11,607 nucleotides of DNA from an uncultured Peptococcaceae bacterium (GTDB taxonomy: Bacteria; Bacillota; Peptococcia; Peptococcales; Peptococcaceae). The position numbers and the translations under genes were made by a program. Location of the stretch: contig CABVBB010000025.1 in assembly GCA_902496505.1 (NCBI GenBank), positions 1-11,607 of the forward strand. The letters are read 5' to 3'. The notes beneath the pieces are model-generated. The model saw only the letters and a list, made by a program, of their open reading frames with translations, was not told where the DNA came from and did not search any database. Below, piece by piece: positions 1 through 6,287 of the stretch; within the stretch, counting starts at the first letter, position 1, and the number at the start of each line of letters is the position of its first letter.

Positions 1-484
1 GATGGGCAGCCGCTGAGATCAAGACTTTGCTGCGCTTGCGGTCGCGGCACATGGCCGCAGCCTCAGCCGCCGCGGTAGCGCCGTCATAAACGGACGCATT
101 GGCCGCTTCCATGGTGGTCAGCTCGCAGATCATGGTCTGATATTCAAAGATGCCTTGCAGCACGCCCTGGCTGATCTCAGCCTGGTACGGCGTGTAGGCA
201 GTGACGAATTCCTCTTTGGAAGTGATGCGCTTGACAGCGGCGGGAATGTAGTGCTTATACGCGCCTGCACCGCGGAAAATGTGGTCAAAGATCACATTTT
301 TGGCAGCCATGGCCTGCATGGCGTGCGCCACGTCCCGCTCGGACTGCCCTTCCGGCAGATCCAGCGGCCGAGACAAAAGCGCTTCCTGCGGTACATGGGC
401 GAACAACTCATGGATGTCGTTTATACCGATCGTTTCTAACATAGCCTGCCGTTCTTCTGATGTCGAAGGGATATAGGAGCCCAT
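1..484 (-). CDS. gcvPA: Glycine dehydrogenase (decarboxylating) subunit 1, 5' part only
   Basis: This is the amino half of the split P protein of the glycine cleavage system. The P protein uses pyridoxal phosphate to decarboxylate glycine and passes the aminomethyl group to lipoyl-GcvH. The reading frame starts at ATG 484 with an AGAGGAGG ribosome binding site inside the end of gcvH, and stays open to the window edge (about 161 codons; full-length GcvPA is usually near 440-450). Recognisable family stretches are GSYIPSTSEER at the start, FDHIFRGAGAYKHYIP, YTPYQAEISQGVLQGIFEYQ and ANASVYDGATAAAEA. The PLP lysine is not here: it lies in subunit 2 (GcvPB), which probably follows beyond the left edge. 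The start is only 2 bases from the gcvH stop, so translation is likely coupled. Identification is firm; only the partial length is a limit. Confidence 0.95.
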   Translation of the reverse strand, partial: MGSYIPSTSEERQAMLETIGINDIHELFAHVPQEALLSRPLDLPEGQSERDVAHAMQAMAAKNVIFDHIFRGAGAYKHYIPAAVKRITSKEEFVTAYTPYQAEISQGVLQGIFEYQTMICELTTMEAANASVYDGATAAAEAAAMCRDRKRSKVLISAAAH

Positions 485-486
485 GT

Positions 487-864
487 TTAAGCCTCCTCTG
501 CTGCGATGTACGCCTGATACTCTTCCTCACTCATCAATTCTTCGCTCAGCTCAGTGACATTGTCCAGCTCGATGAGCCAGGCTTCATAGGCATTTTGGTT
601 GATCGCTTCCGGCGCATCCAGCAGTTCCTCATTGATGGCGCTGACGATGCCGGAAGCCGGGCTGTAGATGTCCGATACAGCTTTGACGGACTCCAAGTCT
701 GCAAATACGTCACCGATCTCCAAAGAATCGCCTACCTCCGGCAGATTGACGAAGACCAGATCGCCCATAGCCTCCTGCGCATGCTCGCTGATGCCGACTT
801 GTACCTTGCCAGCACTGATTTCCTTGACCCATTCGTGAGATTTGGCAAATTTTAATTCAGACAT
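487..864 (-). CDS. gcvH: Glycine cleavage system H protein
   Basis: GcvH is the lipoyl carrier that shuttles the aminomethyl group from the P protein to the T protein and is then reoxidised by dihydrolipoamide dehydrogenase. The protein is 125 residues, normal for the family. It has the SHEWV motif near the start and the lipoylation motif DLESVKAVSDIYSP, whose lysine is Lys61 counted from the start chosen here. The frame extends five codons further up to an ATG at 879, but a TGGAGGAA ribosome binding site sits exactly on those codons, 8 bases before ATG 862-864, and family members begin close to MSELKFAKSHEWV. I therefore chose the inner start. It lies 47 bases after gcvT and 2 bases before gcvPA in one operon. 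Confidence 0.96.
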   Translation of the reverse strand: MSELKFAKSHEWVKEISAGKVQVGISEHAQEAMGDLVFVNLPEVGDSLEIGDVFADLESVKAVSDIYSPASGIVSAINEELLDAPEAINQNAYEAWLIELDNVTELSEELMSEEEYQAYIAAEEA

Positions 865-870
865 GTGATA

Positions 871-878
871 TTCCTCCA
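871..878 (-). promoter_or_regulatory. Ribosome binding site that fixes the gcvH start
   Basis: Read on the minus strand, TGGAGGAA lies 6-8 bases before ATG 862-864. It overlaps the alternative upstream ATG at 877-879, which has no comparable site of its own. This supports the 125-residue form of GcvH over the 130-residue one. Confidence 0.8.
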
Positions 879-911
879 TATTGTTATTTTAAAATAAGGC
901 TTATAAACGAT

Positions 912-2000
912 TTATTTACTGCGTTTGTAAAACGGTGTGGGGATCACTTCGACAGCGATCCGTCTGCCGCGCACGTCAGCTTCCAACACGGTGCCGATGG
1001 CGCTTACGCTCTTATCCACCAAGGCCATCGCGATAGCGCTGCCGATAAACGGACAGTGGGTGCCGGAGGTGGTATGACCCACTTCCCGATCGCCCTGATA
1101 AAGCGTGCAGTGCTCGCGGACGATGCCGCGGCCGGTGACCTTGAGCCCTACGCGGGTGATGGTCGGTTCGCCCTTAGCCTCAAGCGCTTTCTTGCCGATG
1201 AAATCTGCTTTATCCATCTTGACAAAAATACCCAGATCTGTCTCCAGCGGCGTTACCCCATCATCCATCTCGTGGCCGTAAAGCGGCATAGAAGCCTCCA
1301 TGCGCAGCGTATCCCGCGCACCCAGACCACAGGGGATCAGCCCTTCGTCCTGCCCCGCTGTCAAAAGCGCCTGCCAAAGTGCCGATGCATCGTCAGCGGC
1401 GCAGTACAGCTCAAAGCCGTCTTCGCCGGTATAGCCAGTCTGAGAAACCAGACAAGTGATGCCCGCCACTGGGGCTTCCTTGGTGAAGCTGTAATATTTA
1501 TTAGGGATATCCTCTGCCCGGCAGACCTTGGCTAAGACCTCGCGCGCCTTTGGCCCCTGCAAAGCCAGCTGAGCCACGCTGTCGGAAATATCCTCGAAGT
1601 GCACGTCACCGAAAAGATGCGCCTGCATCCAGGCCACATCCTTATGGCGATTGGCCGCATTGACCACGACGAGATAATGGTCATTATCGATATTATAGAC
1701 GATCAGGTCGTCGACAATACCACCTTCTTCATTGCACATCGGACTGTAGCGCACTCTGCCTGGCACCAGGCTGGCAAAATTGTTGGTCAGGAGCATCTGG
1801 ATATTGGCCAAAGCGTCCGGGCCGCTAAAAACCACTTCGCCCATGTGCGAGACATCAAAAAGGCCGCACTGCTGGCGGACAGCCATATGTTCCGCGATGA
1901 CGCCTGATGCATACTGCACAGGCAGCAGATAACCGCCAAAGGGGACGATCTTGCCCTTGGCCTTGACATGCTCATCGTATAACGGTGTTGTTAACTCCAT
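912..2000 (-). CDS. gcvT: Glycine cleavage system T protein (aminomethyltransferase)
   Basis: GcvT releases ammonia from the aminomethyl-lipoyl arm of GcvH and transfers the one-carbon unit to tetrahydrofolate, giving 5,10-methylene-THF. It has 362 residues, the usual length. Visible family motifs are TPLYDEHVKAKGKIVPFGG at the amino end, LFDVSHMGE (about 47-55), GGIVDDLIVY (93-102) with the catalytic aspartate in the Asp97-Asp98 pair, QTGYTGEDGFELY in the middle, and LGARDTLRMEASMPLYGHE. The carboxy end has the GHTTSGTHCPFIGSAIAMA stretch. The start ATG has only a weak GGGG ribosome binding site 9 bases upstream. It is the first gene of the operon and follows the glycine riboswitch directly. 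No frame damage or unusual residue was seen. Confidence 0.97.
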   Translation of the reverse strand: MELTTPLYDEHVKAKGKIVPFGGYLLPVQYASGVIAEHMAVRQQCGLFDVSHMGEVVFSGPDALANIQMLLTNNFASLVPGRVRYSPMCNEEGGIVDDLIVYNIDNDHYLVVVNAANRHKDVAWMQAHLFGDVHFEDISDSVAQLALQGPKAREVLAKVCRAEDIPNKYYSFTKEAPVAGITCLVSQTGYTGEDGFELYCAADDASALWQALLTAGQDEGLIPCGLGARDTLRMEASMPLYGHEMDDGVTPLETDLGIFVKMDKADFIGKKALEAKGEPTITRVGLKVTGRGIVREHCTLYQGDREVGHTTSGTHCPFIGSAIAMALVDKSVSAIGTVLEADVRGRRIAVEVIPTPFYKRSK

Positions 2001-2063
2001 TTGAGTACCCCATTTCTTATGCGATTTTTCGGCAAAGCGCAGGCTTCCCGAATTTTAGACAAC

Positions 2064-2097
2064 AAAAAAACAGAGACACATCAATGTTGTGCCTCTG
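2064..2097 (-). terminator. Intrinsic terminator, expression platform of the glycine riboswitch
   Basis: On the minus strand the arms CAGAGGCACA and TGTGTCTCTG form a 10-bp stem with one G-U pair and a 7-base loop, followed by seven T. The first five bases of the left arm (2093-2097) are also the 3' strand of the P1 helix of aptamer 2, which pairs with 2165-2169. The two structures therefore exclude each other, so glycine binding should favour read-through into gcvT. Confidence 0.88.
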
Positions 2098-2250
2098 TCC
2101 TTTGACCTGAAAGATTCTCCGCCCTGCGGCAGATTGCTTCTTCGGCGCTGCCGGAGCAGCTTTCCAGAGTATCGTCCAAATTCGGTCCTTTTGCCTGAGA
2201 GTTTTTGGCTATACCCCTTCGGCGCTGTGCATACAGTCTCTCCCGAATTT
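2092..2250 (-). ncRNA. Tandem glycine riboswitch
   Basis: Two glycine aptamers lie head to tail on the minus strand, upstream of gcvT. Aptamer 1 spans 2250-2178. Its P1 arms AAATTCGG and CCGAATTT pair perfectly, and it carries the consensus pieces CGGGAGAGACTG, GCGCCGAAGGGG and ACTCTCAGGCAAAAGGACCG. Aptamer 2 spans about 2171-2092 with CTCTGGAAAG, GCGCCGAAGAAGCAA and CTTTCAGGTCAAAGGACAGAG. Aptamer 2 is less canonical, but its P2 helix is kept by compensating bases (GAAAG with CTTTC where the consensus has GAGAG with CTCTC). The two aptamers are joined by a very short linker, as is usual for this class. Together with the terminator at 2064-2097 it should act as a glycine-dependent transcriptional ON switch for glycine breakdown. 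Confidence 0.95.
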
Positions 2251-2282
2251 TTCACCCGATGAATGTCTATGCTTTTGAGGTT

Positions 2283-2311
2283 ACTTTATAAGATTTTAAA
2301 GGCTTTGTCAA
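2283..2311 (-). promoter_or_regulatory. Promoter of the gcv operon
   Basis: On the minus strand a perfect TTGACA (2311-2306) is followed after 17 bases by TAAAGT (2288-2283). An alternative -10, TATAAA, sits at 15 bases. It lies about 35 bases before the first aptamer, so the transcript would start just ahead of the riboswitch. Confidence 0.75.
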
Positions 2312-2390
2312 CAAAAAACCGCCAACTTCTCATTAGTATACAGTATTCCTCCCGCCAGGCTTTGTGCGCCGATTTTCACAAGCTTCAGGC

Positions 2391-2420
2391 AGTCATCTTG
2401 ACCGCTTGAAAAGTCAACTT
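2391..2420 (+). promoter_or_regulatory. Putative LytTR operator, two direct repeats (site A)
   Basis: AGTCATCTT (2391-2399) and AGTCAACTT (2412-2420) are 9-bp direct repeats with 12 bases between them, which is a 21-bp period or two helical turns. This is the known layout of LytTR-domain binding sites such as those of AgrA and ComE. On the minus strand the second copy reads TAAGTTGAC, close to the published AgrA-type consensus. The second repeat starts 22 bases before the -35 box, a position suited to an activator. The same spacing recurs at 3407-3436. Confidence 0.65.
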
Positions 2421-2433
2421 AAGGCGCCTCGCC

Positions 2434-2462
2434 TTGCATGCTGCACCGGCTTCTTGTACACT
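2434..2462 (+). promoter_or_regulatory. Promoter of the LytTR regulator and DUF3021 genes
   Basis: TTGCAT (2434-2439), a 17-base spacer and TACACT (2457-2462). The ATG of the regulator follows 34 bases later. The geometry matches the promoter at 3450-3478 exactly, including the identical TACACT -10. Confidence 0.65.
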
Positions 2463-2495
2463 AAGACCATCCACTTTAACGCCCGAGGTGAGCAC

Positions 2496-2933
2496 ATGAA
2501 GCTTTTCATCGAACAAACCCTGGATTGCCAAGAGACAGAGATCCACATTACCTGCGGCCTGATGGATGAGCGGCTCAAGCGGCTGATCGAGCAGATCAAG
2601 CTCTACGCCTTTTCCATCATGGCCGAAAAAGACGGCATCACCACGCCCATCGCGCTGGAAGACATCTATTATTTTGAAGCCGTGGACAACAAAGTCTTCC
2701 TATATACATACAAGGAAGTCTATCGCTGCAGCCAAAAGCTGTACGAACTGGAAACGCTCCTTGGCGATACGCCCTTTGTCCGCATCGCCAAAAGCACCAT
2801 CCTCAATACCGCCGTCGTGCAGTCGGTGCGCGCCCAATTCAGCGGCCGCCTGGAAGCGACACTGCTCAATGGAGAGAAGCTCATCATATCCAAACACTAT
2901 CTGCAGGCTTTTCGCCAAAAATTCACTACCTGA
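2496..2933 (+). CDS. LytTR-family DNA-binding transcriptional regulator
   Basis: A cytoplasmic DNA-binding protein of 145 residues with a single LytTR domain at about residues 45-143 (DIYYFEAVDNKVFLYT, then FVRIAKSTILNTAVVQ and a closing HYLQAFRQKF). There is no receiver domain, so it is not a standard response regulator. The first 40 residues form a short helical lead of unknown role, usual for the small LytTR proteins found next to DUF3021. I chose ATG 2496, which has a GAGGTGA ribosome binding site 5 bases upstream; the frame opens earlier (ATG 2364), but that start would lie upstream of the putative promoter. It is followed after 14 bases by the DUF3021 gene. By analogy with LytTR regulatory systems of streptococci (HdrRM, BrsRM), the membrane partner may hold this regulator inactive. 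That role is inference. Confidence 0.9.
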   Translation: MKLFIEQTLDCQETEIHITCGLMDERLKRLIEQIKLYAFSIMAEKDGITTPIALEDIYYFEAVDNKVFLYTYKEVYRCSQKLYELETLLGDTPFVRIAKSTILNTAVVQSVRAQFSGRLEATLLNGEKLIISKHYLQAFRQKFTT

Positions 2934-2947
2934 GGAGACGATACGCT

Positions 2948-3355
2948 GTGAAAAAAATCCTGCTCATCACCTGCACCAGTTTTACGGCTGCTCAGCTGCT
3001 GTTTGCAGCATTTTCTGCGACGCCCTTCGTCCCAGAGCTCAACAGTCAGACCACCTGGCAGACCTTTTGCATGACCTTATCCATCGCCCTGTTGATGGTG
3101 CTGTACGAAAAAATTGCCGACCAGTTCGGCAGCACGCCCTTGTGGCTGGACATCCTCCTCCGCCTCTTGATCTGCTATGTTGTCGTTTTTACCCAAGGTG
3201 CCTATTTTGGCATGATCGCCTTGTCCTGGCTGGGTCTTTGGCGGATCACGCCGTCGCTGGGGATCATCTATTTGATCACCTACGTCATCAGCTACCTCAC
3301 CTGCACAAAATGGGCCGCCGCTATCAATCAAAGCATCCGCTCCCGCCGAGAATAA
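2948..3355 (+). CDS. DUF3021 family membrane protein, likely partner of the LytTR regulator
   Basis: A small integral membrane protein of 135 residues. Hydrophobic stretches near residues 4-25, 38-53, 65-88 and 89-115 give about four membrane segments, with a basic carboxy tail (QSIRSRRE) that should face the cytoplasm. The start is GTG 2948 with GAGGAG 10 bases upstream, directly behind the regulator stop. The size, segment layout and position after a LytTR gene fit the DUF3021 family. The family's molecular function is not established; a role as membrane-bound modulator of the LytTR protein is inferred from gene order. Family assignment is from pattern recognition without a profile search. 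Confidence 0.8.
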   Translation: MKKILLITCTSFTAAQLLFAAFSATPFVPELNSQTTWQTFCMTLSIALLMVLYEKIADQFGSTPLWLDILLRLLICYVVVFTQGAYFGMIALSWLGLWRITPSLGIIYLITYVISYLTCTKWAAAINQSIRSRRE

Positions 3356-3364
3356 TGACTGCCC

Positions 3365-3406
3365 AGCGGCCGCTCTCCTTTTTAAAAGCAAGTCAGGCGG
3401 CCTTTT
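3365..3406 (+). terminator. Possible weak terminator after DUF3021
   Basis: GGCCGC (3368-3373) can pair with GCGGCC (3397-3402), followed by TTTT. The loop is long (about 23 bases) and the T run short, so termination would be leaky. The left arm lies inside a perfect palindrome AGCGGCCGCT (3365-3374). It would separate the regulator unit from the ABC unit, which has its own promoter. Confidence 0.35.
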
Positions 3407-3436
3407 GGTCAGCTTAGCCCCCTCCTCAGTCACCCT
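3407..3436 (+). promoter_or_regulatory. Putative LytTR operator, two direct repeats (site B)
   Basis: GGTCAGCTT (3407-3415) and AGTCACCCT (3428-3436) start 21 bases apart, and the second starts 22 bases before the -35 box at 3450. Both distances are identical to those at site A (2391-2420). The shared core is RGTCANCNT. The second copy is the weakest of the four. Confidence 0.6.
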
Positions 3437-3449
3437 GCCCCTGACCCCC

Positions 3450-3478
3450 TTGTTTTGCCGTGCCCATCCGGTTACACT
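3450..3478 (+). promoter_or_regulatory. Promoter of the ABC exporter genes
   Basis: TTGTTT (3450-3455), a 17-base spacer and TACACT (3473-3478). The ATPase ATG lies 23 bases after the -10. The -35 is weak, as expected of a promoter that depends on an upstream activator. Confidence 0.6.
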
Positions 3479-3501
3479 GGCAGTCAAAGGAGGTCCTATC
3501 T

Positions 3502-4425
3502 ATGGATCCAATCATTTCTGTCAACAAGCTGCGCAAACACTTCGGCACCTTTACGGCTGTCGAAGACATCAGCTTCACCGTTCAGCGCGGTCAGCTTTTT
3601 GCCCTCTTGGGCACCAACGGCGCGGGCAAATCCACCACCATCAGCATGCTCTGCACCCTTTTGACTCCCGATGGCGGCACCGTCGAGATCGGCGGTCACC
3701 GCTTGGGACGGGAGGATCAAGCCATCCGCCGCCAGATCGGCGTGGTCTTCCAGGAAAATGTCCTGGACCCGCTCCTCACCATTCGGGAAAATCTGCTCAC
3801 CCGCGCTCGTCTCTACGGCCTCACTGGCCGCAGACTGACGGAATCCGTAGATGCAGCGGCTGCTGCCTGCCGCCTCACCGAATATCTGGACCGCCCGTAT
3901 GGAAAACTTTCCGGCGGCTGGCGCAGGCGCGCCGACATTGCCCGAGCATTGGTCCACCAACCGGAGATCTTGTTTTTGGATGAGCCCACTACTGGCCTAG
4001 ATCCTCAAACGCGCGCGGATGTCTGGGCGCAGATCCGTGCGCTGCAAAATTCCAGCGGCATGACCGTGCTTTTGACCACCCATTATCTGGAGGAAGCAGC
4101 GGCGGCTGATGATATCGTCATCATGGATCACGGCCGCATCGCTGCCCACGGTACGCCCGCCGCCCTCCAAGCCCAGTACTGTACCGATACGCTGCGTCTC
4201 ACGCCTAGACCTGCCAGCCGCCAGGCACTCCTAGCTCAGCTTGCGCAGCAAGGTCTTGACTACGATGAGCAGGAGGCCTTGGTCACGCTGACAATCGAGC
4301 ATACGCTGGAGGCTATCCCACTCCTGGCATCCCTAAAGGACTATCTGGAAAGCTTTGAAGTCCTGCACGGCACCTTGAACGATGTCTTTATGCAGATCGC
4401 AGGAGGTGACACGCAGCATGCTTGA
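3502..4425 (+). CDS. ABC-2 type exporter, ATP-binding protein
   Basis: The ATPase subunit of an export-type ABC transporter, 307 residues. Walker A is GTNGAGKS (37-44), the Q-loop Gln is 84 (VVFQEN), the signature is LSGGW (136-140, with Trp in place of the usual Gln), Walker B ends in FLDEP (158-162), the D-loop is GLD, and the switch His is 194 (TTHYLEEA). Residues after about 220 form the extra carboxy domain common in the CcmA/DrrA-like group. The start ATG 3502 has AAGGAGGT 8-10 bases upstream; the frame extends further up but has no better site. Its stop overlaps the permease ATG by 8 bases. The substrate cannot be told: this group includes drug, lantibiotic and lipid exporters. Control by the LytTR gene upstream is inferred from shared operator geometry. 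Confidence 0.93.
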   Translation: MDPIISVNKLRKHFGTFTAVEDISFTVQRGQLFALLGTNGAGKSTTISMLCTLLTPDGGTVEIGGHRLGREDQAIRRQIGVVFQENVLDPLLTIRENLLTRARLYGLTGRRLTESVDAAAAACRLTEYLDRPYGKLSGGWRRRADIARALVHQPEILFLDEPTTGLDPQTRADVWAQIRALQNSSGMTVLLTTHYLEEAAAADDIVIMDHGRIAAHGTPAALQAQYCTDTLRLTPRPASRQALLAQLAQQGLDYDEQEALVTLTIEHTLEAIPLLASLKDYLESFEVLHGTLNDVFMQIAGGDTQHA

Positions 4426-5277
4426 ACTCACCCTCCGCAGTCTCAAGATATTTTTCCGGCAGAAAAGCGCCGTCTTTTTCTCCCTGCTCAGCGTCCTGGT
4501 CATCATTGGCCTGTATGTGGTCTTTTTAGGCGACGTTTGGAGCGCTGACTATGATCTGCCCGGCATCACCCTTTTGATCCAACAGTGGCTGATCGCAGGC
4601 ATCCTCTCTGTGACCAGCGTCACCGCCACACTGGGCGCCTTTGCCCTCGTCATCAATGACCGCACCCAACGGATCGACCGCGACTTTTTGGCCGCTCCCA
4701 TCAGCCGCAGAGCGATCACCGGCGGCTACATCCTTGGGGCCTATATCATCGGCTTATCTTAACGGTGCTGGCTTTGGTCCTCGGCGAGGTCTATATCGTC
4801 CTCTGCGGCGGCACCTTGCTCTCGCCCGCAGCGATCCTGCAAATGCTGGGCGTTATCCTGCTCTCTGTCCTGGCTTCCAGCACGATGCTCTTTTTCCTAG
4901 TCACCTTTTTTGACAGCCAAAGCGCCTTTTCCACGGCCGGCACCATTATCGGCACGCTGATCGGCTTTGTTACCGGCATCTATCTGCCCATCGGCACCCT
5001 GCCCTCCGCAGTCCAGTGGCTGGTCAAACTTTTTCCGCTCTCCCACGCCGCGGCCCTGATGCGGCAGATCCTGCTGGCCGAGCCGCTGGCAGAAAGCTTC
5101 GCTGCTTTACCGCCAGAAGCCTTGAGCGGCTTTCAAAACGCCTTAGGCATCACCTTGACCTTTGGTGATCATACAGCCGCGCCTTGGCTCCATATCGGCG
5201 TGCTGCTCCTCACAGCAGGCATCTTTGCCCTGCTCTCCCTCTGGCGGCTCAACACAAGCTCCCGCCGCATCCATTAG
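4418..5277 (+). pseudogene. ABC-2 type exporter permease, frameshifted
   Basis: The membrane subunit paired with the preceding ATPase. ATG 4418 has AGGAGGTGA 9 bases upstream and overlaps the ATPase stop. The first frame runs 114 codons (two hydrophobic segments, then NDRTQRIDRDFLAAPISRRA, typical of ABC-2 permeases) and hits TAA at 4760-4762. The rest of the protein continues in another frame from 4756 (ILTVLALVLGEV and onward) for about 174 codons, with four more hydrophobic segments and the ABC-2 stretch GIYLPIGTLPSAVQWLVKLFPLSH. One base is missing between 4755 and 4756: restoring it gives one continuous protein of about 287 residues. No slippery heptamer is present, so programmed frameshifting is unlikely. 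It may be a true inactivating mutation, phase variation or a sequence error. A GTG at 4765 could in principle restart the second half, but it has no ribosome binding site. Confidence 0.85.
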
Positions 5278-5285
5278 CGCCTGCC

Positions 5286-5331
5286 AAAAAACCGAAGCCT
5301 GACCCCAAATGAAGGTCTTGCTTCGGTTTTT
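5286..5331. terminator. Bidirectional intrinsic terminator between convergent units
   Basis: AAAAACCGAAGC (5287-5298 region) pairs with GCTTCGGTTTTT (5320-5331), and an inner GACC/GGTC pair extends the stem. A run of T follows on the plus strand and, because the left side is a run of A, also on the minus strand. It serves the ABC exporter genes from the left and the operon ending at 5354 from the right. Confidence 0.9.
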
Positions 5332-5353
5332 ATCATGAACACTTCTATTTTAT

Positions 5354-6286
5354 TTACGCTTCTGTGCCCCAGAGGCGGCCATAGCTGCGAAAAGCTTCCA
5401 CGGCTTCTGGTGTGCTGACCTCCTGCAAATGGGTCAGGGCTTTTTGATAAACGTCCGGCGCCAGATCGGTAGGCAGCTGATGGATCGTCTGCAAGCGCGC
5501 CATATAAGTCTCGTTCACGCGGCTTTTGAGCAGCGCTTCAAATTCCTGACGCTTGGCCACGAGGAGATTCTCCGTCTTGAACCAATAAGTCTTTTGCAGC
5601 ACAGGGGTGACCAGCTGGCCTTTGGCAGCTTCTTCACGCTGACGCTCCTGCACGGTCTGCGGCTGCGCGTTGACATAATATTTCAAGCGGCCGTCCGACT
5701 GCAGGCTGGCAAAGCCGGCAAACGTCCGGCTGTTTTGTTCCTTGACCACCGCATCGTCGGCCATCTGGCTGCGGGTATCAGCAAGCCATGCTGCGATCTC
5801 CAGATAGGATCCCCGCCGCAGCACTTTGCGTCTTAGCGCCAGCCGCGCCAGGTCTTCATACAGCCGCAGTTCCGTATCGTCAAAGCGGCCGTCTAATTCC
5901 TCCTGGATCTCCATGAGCAGGGGATAGGCATTGTCATTGGCTGGTACCTGAGCGATCTCCGCCATCGCGTCGAAAAAGGCCCGGTCATACATCCGGCGCA
6001 GATCCCGCACTGTCTCCAGCTTGTAATTCTGCCGGATCTCTTCACGCTCGCCGGCAGCGACCAGCGAACGATCCAAGCGGACGTGCACCGGCGTAGGATA
6101 CCAATCCTTCAGCGCACATTCCACCAAAAAATCTTCCATGCTCTCGCCCTTGCCAGTTACCAGATATTTGATCCGGCCCTCCTGCCAAAAGGCACAGCCA
6201 TAGGTGATGAATTCTTCTTCGAAGCAGCCCATCTTGGACATCTCACCGACAGCCATAGCGCATACCATATCACGCAATGCGACCAT
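5354..6286 (-). CDS. Uncharacterised protein with internal duplication
   Basis: I do not recognise this 310-residue protein. It has no signal peptide or membrane segment, is rich in Glu, Arg, Gln and Leu, and is probably cytoplasmic and mainly helical. Two parts look alike: WQEGRIKYLV (34-43) and LQSDGRLKYYV (195-205); a TPV follows at the same distance in both (29 residues from the Gly of the GR motif, at 65-67 and 227-229), and each half then has a helical run ending in EIAQVP (110-115) or TIHQLP (267-272). A middle segment, about 125-185, separates them (DDTELRLYEDLARLALRRK). The start ATG 6286 has GGGGAGGTG upstream and lies one base after the stop of the ABC ATPase gene, so the two are coupled. 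Stable co-transcription with the ATPase and the zinc-ribbon gene suggests a shared process, which I cannot name. Confidence 0.85.
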   Translation of the reverse strand: MVALRDMVCAMAVGEMSKMGCFEEEFITYGCAFWQEGRIKYLVTGKGESMEDFLVECALKDWYPTPVHVRLDRSLVAAGEREEIRQNYKLETVRDLRRMYDRAFFDAMAEIAQVPANDNAYPLLMEIQEELDGRFDDTELRLYEDLARLALRRKVLRRGSYLEIAAWLADTRSQMADDAVVKEQNSRTFAGFASLQSDGRLKYYVNAQPQTVQERQREEAAKGQLVTPVLQKTYWFKTENLLVAKRQEFEALLKSRVNETYMARLQTIHQLPTDLAPDVYQKALTHLQEVSTPEAVEAFRSYGRLWGTEA

Positions 6287-6287
6287 C

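Noticed and set aside
2055..2255. A 66-codon open frame on the minus strand upstream of gcvT
   Set aside because: It lies entirely within the glycine riboswitch and its terminator, has no ribosome binding site and an unlikely composition.
2674..3417. A 247-codon open frame on the plus strand
   Set aside because: It crosses both the LytTR and DUF3021 genes in another frame, has low-complexity Arg/His/Pro/Ser content and no ribosome binding site.
3077..3487. A 136-codon frame on the minus strand over DUF3021 and the ABC promoter
   Set aside because: It is antisense to a real gene and to the promoter region, and shows no recognisable motif.
4750..4770. Programmed -1 ribosomal frameshift in the permease
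   Set aside because: A -1 slip would give the right protein, but there is no slippery heptamer and no obvious stimulatory hairpin.
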